Source: Mesobacillus harenae
Lineage (GTDB): Bacteria; Bacillota; Bacilli; Bacillales; Cytobacillaceae
Assembly (NCBI RefSeq): GCF_013343715.1
Contig: NZ_JABUNR010000002.1
Location: 1 to 64,000, forward strand
Reading direction: 5' to 3'
Length of the DNA: 64,000 nt
Shown one piece after another: positions 35,775 through 44,566 of the stretch (within the stretch, counting starts at the first letter, position 1; every line of letters starts with the position of its first letter). Both the position numbers and the translations under genes were made by a program. The notes under the pieces were generated by a model that did no database searches, was not told where the DNA came from, and was given only the letters and a program-made list of their open reading frames with translations.

Positions 35775-36155
35775 CTAATCTTCTTCCAAATAAAGAAGCA
35801 AGTTCGAAAGTAAGGGTAAGCTGTCTACTTCTTCAAAGGGAACCTTATCAACAGTAGCAGGAATCCTCATTAGACATTCTTCAATGAAAAAATTTACTCT
35901 TTCTAAATCAAGCCCCCAGTGTCTAGGCCGATATTCCTGAAGATATTCATGAGCAGCCTTCATCATTAAGCGAGCGCCCTTTACATTACCGTACTCGTAA
36001 TGGTAAATCGCCACGCTCATTTGCAGCAAACCTTTAAAGAATAAATTCCCTTTATCTGTCATCCACATTTCCTCAAGTAAATCATGGCAAGTATAATAAT
36101 CGCCCTCATTAAAATGGATAAAGAACTGGTAATACTCAAGCGGGTAATCCTGCAT
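35775..36155 (-). CDS. DUF309 family protein
   Basis: 126 residues, helical, with the DUF309 signature FIHFNEGDYYTCHDLLEEMWMTD and LLQMSVAIYHYEYGNVKGARLMMKAA. The paired His/Glu residues could bind a metal, but function is unknown. ATG at 36155 after GGAGG, seven bases. It lies upstream of pepA on the same strand, 63 bases away, and may be co-transcribed. Insertion relative to the B. subtilis order (a DUF309 relative there is YpuF). Confidence 0.88.
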   Translation of the reverse strand: MQDYPLEYYQFFIHFNEGDYYTCHDLLEEMWMTDKGNLFFKGLLQMSVAIYHYEYGNVKGARLMMKAAHEYLQEYRPRHWGLDLERVNFFIEECLMRIPATVDKVPFEEVDSLPLLSNLLLYLEED

Positions 36156-36316
36156 CTCTTTGCCTCCTGATTGATTTTCAACTGGCACAATTGGTTATGC
36201 TACATATGTTATCAAAAGCTATAAGAATATTGTATTAATCTAAATCAAAAGGGTATTAGATTAATAACGCTTTAGCAAACCAAATGCAACTTGTTATTTA
36301 AACACATTAGTTAAAT

Positions 36317-36460
36317 GTAAGCGGAAGTACCCTGTCGGAGCGTAGCACCTCGAGATCCTCGAAGCATACCGGTTCTTCGAAACTGTTGCGCAGTTCCTTC
36401 GTCCGCGAGCATACTCGAAATGTTATATCATGTCCTGCGGGAAATGGGGGCAATGCCAGG
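36317..36460. repeat. Possible degenerate intergenic repeat
   Basis: GC-rich block with GAGATCCTCGAAGC, GTTCTTCGAAAC, GTCCGCGAGCATACTCGAAATG and TCCTGCGGGAAATGGGG, related in parts to the GC-rich repeats at 29.5 and 38.8 kb. It fills the approximately 390-bp gap between the DUF309 gene and yuiD; nothing else recognised there. Confidence 0.45.
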
Positions 36461-36549
36461 TTTAACAGAGTCATTTTTTTAAAACGGCCAAGGTAAAAGT
36501 TGTCAGAGCTGCGAACGAAGCTTAAACTTATGAATAGGTGGTATACTCC

Positions 36550-37020
36550 ATGAATCTGCTAACTAATTTTCCATTATGGGCCTCGCTTGCTGCAATCTTT
36601 TTTGCCCAGTTTATTAAAGTACCCATTCAATACATTGCCCTGAGGCGGCTCGACTGGTCTCTTTTAACCAGTACGGGCGGGATGCCGAGCTCTCATTCAG
36701 CAGCCGTAACAGCCTTATCAACTGGCGTAGCTTTAGAGGCTGGAATAGATTCAGCTGTCTTTGCTGTTTCTGCAATTTTTGCCATTATCACTATGTTTGA
36801 AGCAACTGGAGTCAGACGCCAGGCCGGTGAACAGGCTGTTGTCCTGAACCAGCTTGTAACTGATTTTAATAAATTTATTGACGAAGCAAAAGTATGGCAG
36901 AAAAAGCCTGAACAGGAGAAGCGCAAGGAACTGAAGGAGCTTCTAGGCCATAAGCCTATAGAAGTATTTTTCGGAGGCCTGTCCGGTATTTTCCTCACCA
37001 TTCTACTGTATTTTCTTTAA
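36550..37020 (+). CDS. yuiD: DUF212 (divergent PAP2-like) membrane protein YuiD
   Basis: 156 residues with three to four membrane helices. The motif TSTGGMPSSHSAAVTALSTGVAL is the DUF212/acid phosphatase-like (vanadium haloperoxidase-related) signature, followed by FEATGVRRQAGEQAVVLN. Function unknown; lipid phosphatase-like activity is inferred from distant PAP2 similarity. ATG at 36550 has AGGTGG upstream. The BtuF-like gene follows 17 bases after its stop and probably shares its transcript. Confidence 0.93.
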   Translation: MNLLTNFPLWASLAAIFFAQFIKVPIQYIALRRLDWSLLTSTGGMPSSHSAAVTALSTGVALEAGIDSAVFAVSAIFAIITMFEATGVRRQAGEQAVVLNQLVTDFNKFIDEAKVWQKKPEQEKRKELKELLGHKPIEVFFGGLSGIFLTILLYFL

Positions 37021-37037
37021 AGGAGTGGCCTCATAAA

Positions 37038-37814
37038 ATGAAAGTACTATCTTTATGCCCCAGTAATACAGAAGTTATGGCCTATTTGGGCTTAACACAT
37101 CTGCTTGCTGGTGTAGACGACTATTCAGACTGGCCTGAGAGCATTAACAAACTGCCACGTTTAGGGCCCGATCTGTCCATTAATATTGATTTAGTGGAAG
37201 AACTTAAACCGGATCTTGTGTTAGCTTCATTAAGTGTACCTGGAATGGAAAAAAACGTTGAAGAACTCCAGAAGCGGAATATTCCACACATTGTTTTAAA
37301 CCCCCAGAGTCTCAGTGATATAGAACAGGACTTAATCATTACTGCACAAGCTCTTAACCTGCCTGAGCATGGTGAAATAGCGGCAAAACAATTCCGCGCA
37401 AGGCTTGACACGATTGTCAAAAAAAGCAGCCAAATTGAAGAGAAACCTCTCCTCTATTGGGAATGGTGGCCAAAGCCAATATTTACTCCCGGTAAAATTA
37501 ACTGGCTGACCGAGATTAGCGCTTCAGCCGGAGCCAAAAATGTATTTGAAGATGTTGATCTTGCCAGCATTCAGACTGACTGGGATGATGTAGTGCGCCG
37601 GCAGCCCGATTATATTTGTCTGGCTTGGGTAGGAGTAAGAAAGGATAAGGTGAATCGCAGTGTCGTAACAAAGAGGCCTGGCTGGGAGTTGATGCCCGGA
37701 ATGAGCGAAGAGAAAATCTTAATTCTTGAAGAGGAATTGTACTGTAGACCCTCCCCAAGACTCCTTGATGGTCTTGAAAAATTGTTCAGGTTGATTCATC
37801 CGAAACTGTCCTAA
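37038..37814 (+). CDS. Periplasmic-binding-protein-like (BtuF/cobalamin-binding fold) protein without signal peptide
   Basis: 258 residues matching the type III helical-backbone binding fold: LSLCPSNTEVMAYLGL at the very N-terminus, then PDLVLASLSVPGMEKNVEELQKRNIPHIVL and WEWWPKPIFTPG. These are features of BtuF/FhuD-like proteins. It starts MKVLSLCPS directly on the first strand, with no signal peptide or lipobox, so it should be cytoplasmic, and no ABC permease or ATPase is nearby. Ligand unknown; cobalamin or corrinoid handling is inference. ATG, AAGGAG overlapping the yuiD stop. Confidence 0.85.
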   Translation: MKVLSLCPSNTEVMAYLGLTHLLAGVDDYSDWPESINKLPRLGPDLSINIDLVEELKPDLVLASLSVPGMEKNVEELQKRNIPHIVLNPQSLSDIEQDLIITAQALNLPEHGEIAAKQFRARLDTIVKKSSQIEEKPLLYWEWWPKPIFTPGKINWLTEISASAGAKNVFEDVDLASIQTDWDDVVRRQPDYICLAWVGVRKDKVNRSVVTKRPGWELMPGMSEEKILILEEELYCRPSPRLLDGLEKLFRLIHPKLS

Positions 37815-37820
37815 ACGACA

Positions 37821-37856
37821 AAAAAGGCAAATCCAGATAGTAAGGATTTGCCTTTC
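37821..37856. terminator. Bidirectional terminator between the BtuF-like gene and yuiC
   Basis: AAAGGCAAATCC-AGATAGTAA-GGATTTGCCTTT, A/T tracts on both sides. Confidence 0.88.
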
Positions 37857-37859
37857 TTA

Positions 37860-38570
37860 TTAGGATTCTTTTTTCATAAATTGCTGTCTAAAAACCTGCA
37901 TGGTTTCATTCTCGTTCAAATCCTTGAGATCTGCTTCGGTCAGGGAACCATTTCCCAGCTTGACCACGAACACATCAACTGTTTGTTTTCCCCATTGTTC
38001 ATAAACATCCTCAACGGTTTCATAGTACAGATCAACTTTATTTCCTTTAATAGCTCCACCTTTATCAGCAACCACTCCATATCCATAATTAGGGATAAAA
38101 AGAATCGTACCAATCGGAAAGACGCTTAAGTCGGCAGCTATCGTTGAATATAAATCTCTTTTTACTTTAACTCCAGAATATGTAATACCATAAAGCGGGT
38201 GCCCAGGATTTTTGCCCGTAGATTCAATCCCGGCAGTATACCCTGTTGCAATAATTTGCTTTTTAGGATATTTGGTCCAATCAAATGCCTCTTCAAGTGT
38301 TTGCGGGGGGCTAGCTACGGCCTCAGTTGATGAAATAAGCGGCGTTAACTCTGAGATTTTCTCAAGAAACTTAAAGCTAAGACCAATCGCTTTCTTTTGG
38401 TGGCTAAGAAGAGCATCCTCGTTCTCCTGTGAGGCTTCTTCATGGTTGACTAGATAAGAAGCCACCGTTTGTGCTTCCACTCCAGAAATTGACTGATATG
38501 TAGTAGATAGGGCCAATAAAAATAAAAACGTCATAAAAAAACGCTTAGACCATACTTTCAAGATATTCAT
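37860..38570 (-). CDS. yuiC: 3D-domain cell-wall protein YuiC (probable lytic transglycosylase)
   Basis: About 236 residues: an N-terminal membrane/signal segment ([18 protein letters not shown]), then a linker, and the 3D domain from about residue 125. It has [21 protein letters not shown] and the three-Asp pattern [21 protein letters not shown]. subtilis YuiC is a stationary-phase muralytic enzyme, and the catalytic Asp region is intact here. ATG at 38570 is preceded by GGGAGGAGTG; longer starts lack a well-placed site. Convergent with the BtuF-like gene. Confidence 0.9.
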   Translation of the reverse strand: MNILKVWSKRFFMTFLFLLALSTTYQSISGVEAQTVASYLVNHEEASQENEDALLSHQKKAIGLSFKFLEKISELTPLISSTEAVASPPQTLEEAFDWTKYPKKQIIATGYTAGIESTGKNPGHPLYGITYSGVKVKRDLYSTIAADLSVFPIGTILFIPNYGYGVVADKGGAIKGNKVDLYYETVEDVYEQWGKQTVDVFVVKLGNGSLTEADLKDLNENETMQVFRQQFMKKES

Positions 38571-38811
38571 ATATAATTTCACTCCTCCCAAAACTATTAA
38601 TTTCCCGTTTTGAGAGAAGTTATGCATAAACAAGCTGAATTGGCACCATTTACCTATTATTTAGAAGTCTTTTTAAGAGGCAAAATAAGCATTTCCCGGC
38701 ATATATCAGTAATTATAATAACTGCTTTGTTTAATGGTAGCTGAGGATCCTCGACTTCTCAAAATACATTCGCATCGTGTTGAAAAGGGTAATTCGAGGG
38801 TGCTAAAATCA

Positions 38812-38890
38812 ATGTCCTGTAGGAGAACGAGCAGGAGGACCCCGCAGGCACTTTATGCCGAGAAGAGGCTCCATGAGTCGCCGGGGGCCT
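38812..38890. repeat. GC-rich intergenic repeat, second copy
   Basis: GTCCTGTAGGAGAACGAGCA, GGAGGACCCCGCAGGCAC, CGAGAAGAGGCTC and GTCGCCGGGGG resemble the repeat at 29.47 kb. Non-coding, between yuiB and yuiC. Confidence 0.65.
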
Positions 38891-38900
38891 TTTAAAAAGA

Positions 38901-38924
38901 AAAAAAACCTTCAAGCGAAGGTTT
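38901..38924 (-). terminator. Terminator of yuiB
   Basis: The minus strand reads AAACCTTCGCTTGAAGGTTTTTTTT; the stem overlaps the stop codon. Confidence 0.85.
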
Positions 38925-39246
38925 AGAACATCTGATATCCTCTTTTTCTCAAAAGTTTAATAGTAAAGCCAGCAACAACGGCACCTGCAAGGCCACTGCC
39001 TAAAATTAATACATCTGCAGGAGCTAGATTTAGCAGCTTTTGTCCCAATTCTGAGGTTGATTCACTGCTATTGCGGAAATATTCAATGAACCGAACATCA
39101 TCTATGATAAAAATAGCGATTATCGGATAAACGATTGCCATTATCCAAGACATTCTCAAAAGCATATTTAACAAGAATCCTATTCCAAAGAAGAGTACAA
39201 AAAATAACAGCATTGAAATAATCAAGGTTGCAATTGTGAGTTCCAT
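38923..39246 (-). CDS. yuiB: Membrane protein YuiB
   Basis: 107 residues with three hydrophobic segments: about 4-30 (TLIISMLLFFVLFFGIGFLLNM), 33-48 (IMAIVYPIIAIFII) and 77-97. Length and position between yuiC and yuiA fit B. subtilis YuiB (105 residues). Function unknown. ATG at 39246 follows GGGGGAATAGGA. Confidence 0.87.
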   Translation of the reverse strand: MELTIATLIISMLLFFVLFFGIGFLLNMLLRMSWIMAIVYPIIAIFIIDDVRFIEYFRNSSESTSELGQKLLNLAPADVLILGSGLAGAVVAGFTIKLLRKRGYQMF

Positions 39247-39340
39247 TCCTATTCCCCCTAATACAATCAATACTTAGTTTACTGAATGGATGAATTAGAG
39301 TCAATGAAAATCGAAATATGTCGCCGTGCTAATATAAGAT

Positions 39341-39627
39341 AAAGCGCAAGCGCCTTGAACAGCCCCGACAAGCCTTAATATGGAAGCCGACTGTTTAACT
39401 TCGAGAAGACCGAAACCACTCGGGAAGTTAGGAGGCGCAATTCGAAATGCATTGGGGCCAGAGAGTGAAATCGTTCTTTGACTTCATCATCTGAACCGAA
39501 ACGACCTCGAGCTGCTCGAAGCCGGTCGGCTCCTCGCAAGATACTAAGGGAAGCCAACTTTTTGGGAAAACTGGCTAGGCGCTGGAGCTAGACAGTAGTT
39601 AATGCCAAATTTTATACTTTCTTACCA
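39341..39627. repeat. Composite covarying hairpin repeat (nested subtypes)
   Basis: Begins AAAGCGCAAGCGCCTTGAAC and has TAACTTC/GAAGTTA arms around AGGAGGCGCAATTCG. A second block follows with apical GAAATC...GACTTC and a tail GAAAACTGGCTAGGCGCTGG. Almost the same architecture, including the flank TTTTATACTTTCTTA, occurs at 57.21-57.55 kb. Confidence 0.85.
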
Positions 39628-39630
39628 TAT

Positions 39631-39662
39631 AAAAACCCCTTTCGCTGCCGCGAAAGGGGTTT
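39631..39662 (-). terminator. Terminator of yuiA
   Basis: AACCCCTTTCG-CGGCAG-CGAAAGGGGTTTTTA on the minus strand. Confidence 0.88.
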
Positions 39663-39666
39663 AGTA

Positions 39667-39792
39667 TTATTTATTCTTTTTTCCGGATCCTCCACAGCAT
39701 GCGCATGTTTCAGAACCGCCTAATAGCAGTTGAAAGTAACCCTTCCCAGAGCAATACGGACATTCTTTTGTTTCTAGGTTATTTACTGTCAA
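39667..39792 (-). CDS. yuiA: YuiA, tiny zinc-finger-like protein (two CXXC/CXCC-GXG motifs)
   Basis: A 41-codon gene. The peptide is TVNNLETKECPYCSGKGYF... followed by QLLLGGSETCACCGGSGKKNK, i.e. CPYCSGKGYF and CACCGGSG, a DnaJ-type CXXCXGXG pair that should bind one zinc. It matches the short B. subtilis YuiA in sequence style and in place between yuiB and yumB. TTG start at 39792 with AAGGAG upstream, own terminator. Function unknown. Confidence 0.88.
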   Translation of the reverse strand: MTVNNLETKECPYCSGKGYFQLLLGGSETCACCGGSGKKNK

Positions 39793-39948
39793 TTGAATCC
39801 GCTCCTTTTAAGAGAAATATAATTTCTGATAATATACCAGAAAATTAAGAGGGAAGAAAAGACTGAAAATTCCCCAAATTAGACTGTGAAAACGGATACA
39901 AAGGTTTTTTACTTCAATTTACTAATTCTTACGTAATATTTCAGAAAA

Positions 39949-40431
39949 TTATAAAAACAATTTATAAGAAGTATATTTAAAATGATCCCCAGGGTTTATT
40001 CCATTTATTAACGGTTTTACAGGTGAATCTGATAACTTCAAAAAGTACTGTAGCATTATTGATACATTTTCATCTATCATAAGCTGATCAGGATGCAGAA
40101 ATGCTGCAGTCTCGATTTCGTTTTCCTGTACTTGAATTGTATAATTCGCTTGTGGACTCAGCTTAAATACCAAAAGATTATCACTTATTTCACTTCGAAT
40201 TACACCTGTTCTCAAACCGATCATTCCTTCAAGCTGGCACTTGACACCTGTTTCTTCTCGTGTTTCCCTAATGGCGGCCTCATCTGCTGTTTCTCCAGGG
40301 TTAACAAACCCTGCAGGAAGAGACCATTTCCCTTTTAAGCCCCCATATTTCTTTTTCACAACCAACCATTCGCTCTTTTCGTTAATGACAAACCCTGCTG
40401 AAGCAAGCCACACATTTCCCCGCTCTCGCAT
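39949..40431 (-). CDS. Nudix hydrolase
   Basis: 160 residues with an intact Nudix box GFVNPGETADEAAIRETREETG (key Gly, Glu, and REtrEE; about residues 41-62), binding Mg2+ and cleaving a nucleoside diphosphate-linked compound. The N-terminal strand region (NVWLASAGFVINEKSEWLVVKKKYGGLKGKWSLPAG) is typical. ATG after GGGGGATATTC. Substrate not predictable. It interrupts the yuiA-yumB order of B. subtilis, so it is accessory here. Confidence 0.93.
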   Translation of the reverse strand: MRERGNVWLASAGFVINEKSEWLVVKKKYGGLKGKWSLPAGFVNPGETADEAAIRETREETGVKCQLEGMIGLRTGVIRSEISDNLLVFKLSPQANYTIQVQENEIETAAFLHPDQLMIDENVSIMLQYFLKLSDSPVKPLINGINPGDHFKYTSYKLFL

Positions 40432-40495
40432 GAATATCCCCCCAGATCTTTACGTGTCTCTTCTAGATTATCAAATAAGGTTATCGATTGAATCG

Positions 40496-40527
40496 AAAAA
40501 GGCAGACCTTAAAGGTCCGCCTTTTTT
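40496..40527. terminator. Terminator of yumB
   Basis: AAAAAGGCAGACC-TTAAA-GGTCCGCCTTTTTT; T tracts both ways, serving mainly yumB. Confidence 0.87.
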
Positions 40528-40533
40528 GTATGG

Positions 40534-41751
40534 TTATAATACGTTAAATTTTCCTTTTTTCAAAACTAACGAGGCGCCGCCAATCATGTAAAGTGATCGG
40601 TTATCGATCATCTTTTTCATAAAGGATGCTTTCCCGCCAACCATCTTCTTTCCAAATGCAACACCTATAGCATCATCTTCTCCAAGAGAACATACGGTTC
40701 CCTTAATATCTGGAGTAAATGTCTCAAGGTCTTGCTTGTTTCTAATTAATGCAGCAAGGTTTCGGGCGACTACCTCTCCCTCCTGCATGGCAATTTGTGC
40801 CGTTGGAGGGTATGGGCGATTTATTTCTTCATTTATGATGAGGGCACAGTCACCAACAATAAAGACATCTTCCTGGCCAGGCGCTCTTAAGTCTGGTTCT
40901 ACCTTTATGCGGCCGCGCATTGCTTCGAATCCGGATTTCTCGATTACTGAGCTTCCACGGACACCCGCTGCCCATACTACAGTTCCAGCCTTAATTTCCT
41001 CTACCTCATCTTCACCTTTGCCAACAATGATTCCTTCAGGGGTACATTCTTTGATTGGTGTGCCAATCATAAATTCTATACCCTTCTTCTCCAGCTGTGC
41101 AACCGCATAATTTACCAACTCAGGGTCAAAGCCTGGAAGAACCATAGGTGCTGCTTCAACACAAATTACTTTTACTTTGTGGTAGTCAACGTCATATTCA
41201 CGGCATAGTTCAGGAACACGGTTTGCCAATTCACCAAGGAATTCAATCCCTGTAAAACCTGCACCACCTACAACAATTGCAAGACGCTCTTCTCTTTTTT
41301 CTGCTTCTGTATTATAAGTAGCAAATTGATACTCAATATGCTCACGAAGCTGTCTTGCTGAATTCACGTTTACAATTGAAAAAGCGAATTCTTTTAAACC
41401 TTTAATTCCGAATGTTTCTGGTTCAGCACCTAGAGCGACTACAAGGTAATCGTACATTACATCACCATTGTCAAGAATGACTCTTTTTTCTTCGAGTTTA
41501 ATTTCCTCAACGGTTCCTTGGATAAATTCAACCTTATGACGGTCAATTACATCACGGATTTCATAACGCACCCGGTCATGATGAAGAGTTCCGGCTGAAG
41601 CCTCGTGAAGCCAAGTTGTTTCGTAGTGGTAATCATTTTTGTTGACCAGCACAATATCAGCTTCGTTTACTCCAACTTGCTTCTGCAATTTTACTGCCGT
41701 CATCAGACCGCCGTAACCCGCCCCTAGAATAACTATCTTCGGCTTTTTCAA
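40534..41751 (-). CDS. yumB: Type II NADH dehydrogenase-like flavoprotein YumB
   Basis: 405 residues (B. subtilis YumB 406). Two dinucleotide-binding folds: FAD site [16 protein letters not shown] at the N-terminus, NADH site [17 protein letters not shown] at about 165-181, and the C-terminal FAD motif [10 protein letters not shown]. It oxidises NADH and reduces quinone at the membrane face without proton pumping. The TTG at 41751 is chosen because AAAGGTGG lies upstream; the earlier GTG codons overlap that site. A Rex/Fnr-like palindrome lies 95 bp upstream. Confidence 0.93.
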   Translation of the reverse strand: MKKPKIVILGAGYGGLMTAVKLQKQVGVNEADIVLVNKNDYHYETTWLHEASAGTLHHDRVRYEIRDVIDRHKVEFIQGTVEEIKLEEKRVILDNGDVMYDYLVVALGAEPETFGIKGLKEFAFSIVNVNSARQLREHIEYQFATYNTEAEKREERLAIVVGGAGFTGIEFLGELANRVPELCREYDVDYHKVKVICVEAAPMVLPGFDPELVNYAVAQLEKKGIEFMIGTPIKECTPEGIIVGKGEDEVEEIKAGTVVWAAGVRGSSVIEKSGFEAMRGRIKVEPDLRAPGQEDVFIVGDCALIINEEINRPYPPTAQIAMQEGEVVARNLAALIRNKQDLETFTPDIKGTVCSLGEDDAIGVAFGKKMVGGKASFMKKMIDNRSLYMIGGASLVLKKGKFNVL

Positions 41752-42194
41752 AGTAATCACTTCCACCTTTTATAATTTTCAATATTTAGCGGTTCAAATT
41801 TCACGCTAAAAATTAATTAGTATATATTTTGGTTTGCTGATAAGTTTGTGATTTTATTCACTAAAGCAGACAAAAAAATGTTCTGAATTTGTCACAAAAT
41901 CTTAACAATAATGTCTCTTTACATGATATTCCTTTTCTTTCCCTTTTTCAAGCAATTCTGCTAGATTTAAAAACGTGAGAATCTTTTGGAAACTTACCTG
42001 CTAGTAAAAGTCCTGGTATGTCAACGTTTTTCTCACGGACTAGGAACTTCATATTAATTAAAAATGGATATTTTTCATGCTGAGGAGTATTTGCGGTTAT
42101 AATACACCAATCACTTTATTAATGTGAGGAAATAGTTCTTTTATGGTAATATAAAGATTAGAGTCATTTTACTACATGGTTAGGGGGATATCGT
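41752..42194. other. Divergent regulatory region between yumB and yumC
   Basis: About 440 bp, AT-rich, without ORF. It holds the Rex/Fnr-like site at 41846-41863 and a TTTGTCACAAA palindrome near 41893. Nothing else recognised. Confidence 0.6.
41846..41863. promoter_or_regulatory. Rex- or Fnr-like operator upstream of yumB
   Basis: TTGTGATTTTATTCACTA fits the Rex consensus TTGTGAA-N4-TTCACAA with two mismatches and the Fnr pattern TGTGA-N6-TCACA with one. Lying before an NADH dehydrogenase gene makes Rex control attractive. Confidence 0.6.
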
Positions 42195-43190
42195 GTGAAA
42201 GAAGATCAAAACGTTTATGACATTACGATCATTGGCGGGGGGCCAGCTGGCTTGTTCACAGCCTTTTATGGTGGAATGAGACAGGCCTCAGTTAAAATTA
42301 TCGAGAGTTTGCCTCAGTTAGGCGGACAGTTGTCTGCGCTTTACCCTGAAAAATACATATACGATGTTGCTGGCTTTCCTAAGGTGCGCGCTCAGGAGCT
42401 TGTAAACAACCTTAAGGAACAAATGAAGAGATTTGATCCTACAGTTGTTCTGGAGCAATCAGTAGAAAAGTTAGAAAAGCAAGATGATGGCGTATTTAAA
42501 TTAACGACTAACAATGGGATTCATTATACAAAAACAATTATTATCACAGCAGGAAATGGTGCATTCCAACCCCGCAGAATCGACCTGGAAGACGCAGTTG
42601 CCTACGAGGGGAAAAACCTTCATTATTTCATTGACGATTTGAATCAGTTTGCTGATAAAAAAGTTGTAGTTCTCGGAGGCGGAGATTCCGCTGTAGACTG
42701 GGCCTTAATGCTTGAGCCAATTGCCGAACAGGTGACCATTGTCCACCGACGCGATAAATTCAGAGCCCATGAACATAGTGTAGAAAACATGGAAAATTCT
42801 AAAGTGAATATTAAGACTCCATTTGTTCCAGTAAAGCTAAACGGCGATGTTAATGGAATTAGCCAGATTGTCTTAAAAGAGACAAACGGTGAGCAAACCG
42901 AAACGATTGATATTGATGCTCTTGTTGTGAATTATGGTTTTGTTTCCTCCCTTGGTCCAATCAAGGAATGGGGTCTTAACATAGAAAAGAACTCAATCGT
43001 TGTTAATTCCAAAATGGAAACAAATATTCCAGGCATTTATGCTGCTGGTGACATTTGTACTTATGATGGTAAGGTAAAGCTGATAGCAAGCGGATTTGGC
43101 GAAGCACCTACTGCTGTGAATAATGCCAAAGCGTACATTGATCCAAAAGCCAAGATTCAGCCACTCCACAGTTCCTCCATGTTTAATTAA
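42195..43190 (+). CDS. yumC: Ferredoxin/flavodoxin-NADP+ reductase YumC
   Basis: 331 residues (B. subtilis YumC 332). Thioredoxin-reductase-like fold lacking the CXXC active site: FAD motif [46 protein letters not shown] motif [18 protein letters not shown], and C-terminal [11 protein letters not shown]. It supplies electrons to ferredoxin or flavodoxin and is essential in B. subtilis. GTG start after TAGGGGGAT. Divergent from yumB. Confidence 0.96.
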   Translation: MKEDQNVYDITIIGGGPAGLFTAFYGGMRQASVKIIESLPQLGGQLSALYPEKYIYDVAGFPKVRAQELVNNLKEQMKRFDPTVVLEQSVEKLEKQDDGVFKLTTNNGIHYTKTIIITAGNGAFQPRRIDLEDAVAYEGKNLHYFIDDLNQFADKKVVVLGGGDSAVDWALMLEPIAEQVTIVHRRDKFRAHEHSVENMENSKVNIKTPFVPVKLNGDVNGISQIVLKETNGEQTETIDIDALVVNYGFVSSLGPIKEWGLNIEKNSIVVNSKMETNIPGIYAAGDICTYDGKVKLIASGFGEAPTAVNNAKAYIDPKAKIQPLHSSSMFN

Positions 43191-43203
43191 ACTAAATCCT
43201 GAA

Positions 43204-43233
43204 AGGCAAGGCCATAGTGGTCTTGCTTTTTTT
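43204..43233 (+). terminator. Terminator of yumC
   Basis: GCAAGGCCA-TA-GTGGTCTTGC then a T7 tract. Confidence 0.85.
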
Positions 43234-43340
43234 GTGAGCTTACTTTTTTAACGTTTACATTACAATTGCTAATAGATGCTTTATTCTCCTATATCAGGGT
43301 ATTAATTAAATAGCACCTGAGAGAGATATGGGGTGAAATC

Positions 43341-43559
43341 ATGGATTTCCGAGGAATAATTTATAATTCAAGCACAGGTAAAACAACTGTGGAGGTAACG
43401 CCTGTTGATTTTCAAGGTTACCTTGCAACTGCTCGCGATGAAGCAGCCGGGATTACTGTTCAAGAGTATTCAGACTGCCCTTACCGTGCGCACCGAATGG
43501 CTCTTGAACTTCTAAAGGAAGAAAGACTATTGGGGCTGCGCTACGGTTATTCTAATTGA
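43341..43559 (+). CDS. Small uncharacterised protein
   Basis: 72 residues, no signal or membrane segment, mixed alpha/beta: MDFRGIIYNSSTGKTTVEV, then VQEYSDCPYRAHRMALELLKEERLLGLRYGYSN. A clear GGGGTGAA site precedes the ATG and a strong terminator follows, so it is a real transcription unit. It occupies the yuzG position downstream of yumC, but I do not recognise it with confidence. Function unknown. Confidence 0.75.
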   Translation: MDFRGIIYNSSTGKTTVEVTPVDFQGYLATARDEAAGITVQEYSDCPYRAHRMALELLKEERLLGLRYGYSN

Positions 43560-43562
43560 CAG

Positions 43563-43594
43563 AAAAGCCTGTTTAGGCATCTAAACAGGCTTTT
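43563..43594. terminator. Terminator between the small protein gene and yutM
   Basis: AAAAGCCTGTTTAG-GCAT-CTAAACAGGCTTTT. Confidence 0.9.
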
Positions 43595-43625
43595 ACACTG
43601 AAACTTTATAGTATTTAACAATGTT

Positions 43626-43988
43626 TTAACAGTTCTCGGGAGTTCCCTGGTTGGTAGCGGTTTTAAAAGAGGACCCGCAGCCGCAAGAAGCAATTGCATT
43701 TGGGTTTTCAATTGTAAATCCGCCGCCCATCATGGATTGCTTATAATCGATCGTTGTGCCGCGCAGAATTCCTTCGTCTTCTTGCTGAACCAAAATTTTG
43801 ATACCATGCTGTTCCAGCTGAATATCATTTTCCCCAGCTTCATGGTCAAAACCCATCCCGTAAGAAAGACCGCTGCAGCCGCCGCCCTTAATCGCAACGC
43901 GCAAAAACGCACCCTCTTCTTCATTTTGTTTCATCATATCTTTAATCTGCAATCCTGCAGCTTCTGTAATAACAACAACATCACTCAT
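43626..43988 (-). CDS. yutM: A-type iron-sulfur carrier (IscA/SufA/ErpA family) YutM
   Basis: 120 residues, equal to B. subtilis YutM. HesB/IscA fold with the three cluster-ligand cysteines: GGGCSGLSYGMGFD (Cys about 38) and SCGCGSSF (two Cys about 102-104). It delivers Fe-S clusters to target proteins. ATG after GGAGG. guaC and paiAB, which lie nearby in B. subtilis, are missing; the upstream space is filled with repeats. Confidence 0.95.
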   Translation of the reverse strand: MSDVVVITEAAGLQIKDMMKQNEEEGAFLRVAIKGGGCSGLSYGMGFDHEAGENDIQLEQHGIKILVQQEDEGILRGTTIDYKQSMMGGGFTIENPNAIASCGCGSSFKTATNQGTPENC

Positions 43989-44079
43989 AAATGGTTCCTC
44001 CTTTGAGAAATTTAGTACTTAAATACCTCTACCTTATAGTATATACACTATGTGCAAGTTCCTCAACCATACAGATTAT

Positions 44080-44199
44080 ATGAAAAGCGGAGCCGACTGA
44101 TCAGAAACGAGCAAACTGGAAATTCCGACAAAGAAGCGGTTTGTGCTTCTGTAGGAGGAATTGAAGTTTGCTGAGTTTCTAGGAGGCGGAGCTAGACAA
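44080..44199 (+). repeat. Covarying hairpin repeat, AGAAAC type, cluster 2 copy 1
   Basis: GAAAAGCGGAGCCGACTG ... CAGAAAC/GTTTCTAGG arms, GCAAACT with AGTTTGC, apical GAAGC-GGTTTGT-GCTTC, ending GAGGCGGAGCTAGAC. Confidence 0.92.
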
Positions 44200-44320
44200 T
44201 ATGAAAAGCGGAGCCGACTGTCCAGAAACGAGCAAACTGGAAATTCCGACAAAGAAGCGGTTTGTGCTTCTGTAGGAGGAATTGAAGTTTGCCGAGTTTC
44301 TAGGACGCGCAGCTGGACAA
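44200..44320 (+). repeat. Covarying hairpin repeat, AGAAAC type, cluster 2 copy 2
   Basis: Nearly identical to copy 1; the 3' end is altered to GGACGCGCAGCTGGAC. Confidence 0.92.
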
Positions 44321-44441
44321 AGAAAAGCGGAAGCGCCTTGAACAGCTCCGACAAGCGCTGGAGGGCTTGAGGGTGAAGTCGTTTTTTGACTTCATCAGCA
44401 AGACCGAAGCGACTCGAGGAGCTAGGCGCTGCAGCTAGAAA
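44321..44441 (+). repeat. Covarying hairpin repeat, AGCTCC type, cluster 2 copy 3
   Basis: GAAGCGCCTTG with TAGGCGCTGC outer arms, AGCTCC with GGAGCT middle arm, and GAAGTC-GTTTTTT-GACTTC apical stem. Confidence 0.92.
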
Positions 44442-44566
44442 AAGAAAAGCGGAGCCGACTGTCCAGGGGCGACAGGCATAAGACGGACGCTGACAGAAGG
44501 CGTCCTTTGCCTTCCGAAGCGGTTGACTTATGACCCCGAGCCCCTAGGAGGCGCAGCTAGACAAAG
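44442..44566 (+). repeat. Covarying hairpin repeat, AGGGGC type, cluster 2 copy 4
   Basis: Like the copy at 17266: AGGGGC with GCCCCT, CATAAG with CTTATG, GAAGGC with GCCTTC. Confidence 0.92.

Noticed and set aside
44076..44370. Frames in both directions across the 44-kb repeat cluster
   Set aside because: They follow from tandem copies of a non-coding palindromic repeat and repeat the same peptide words.
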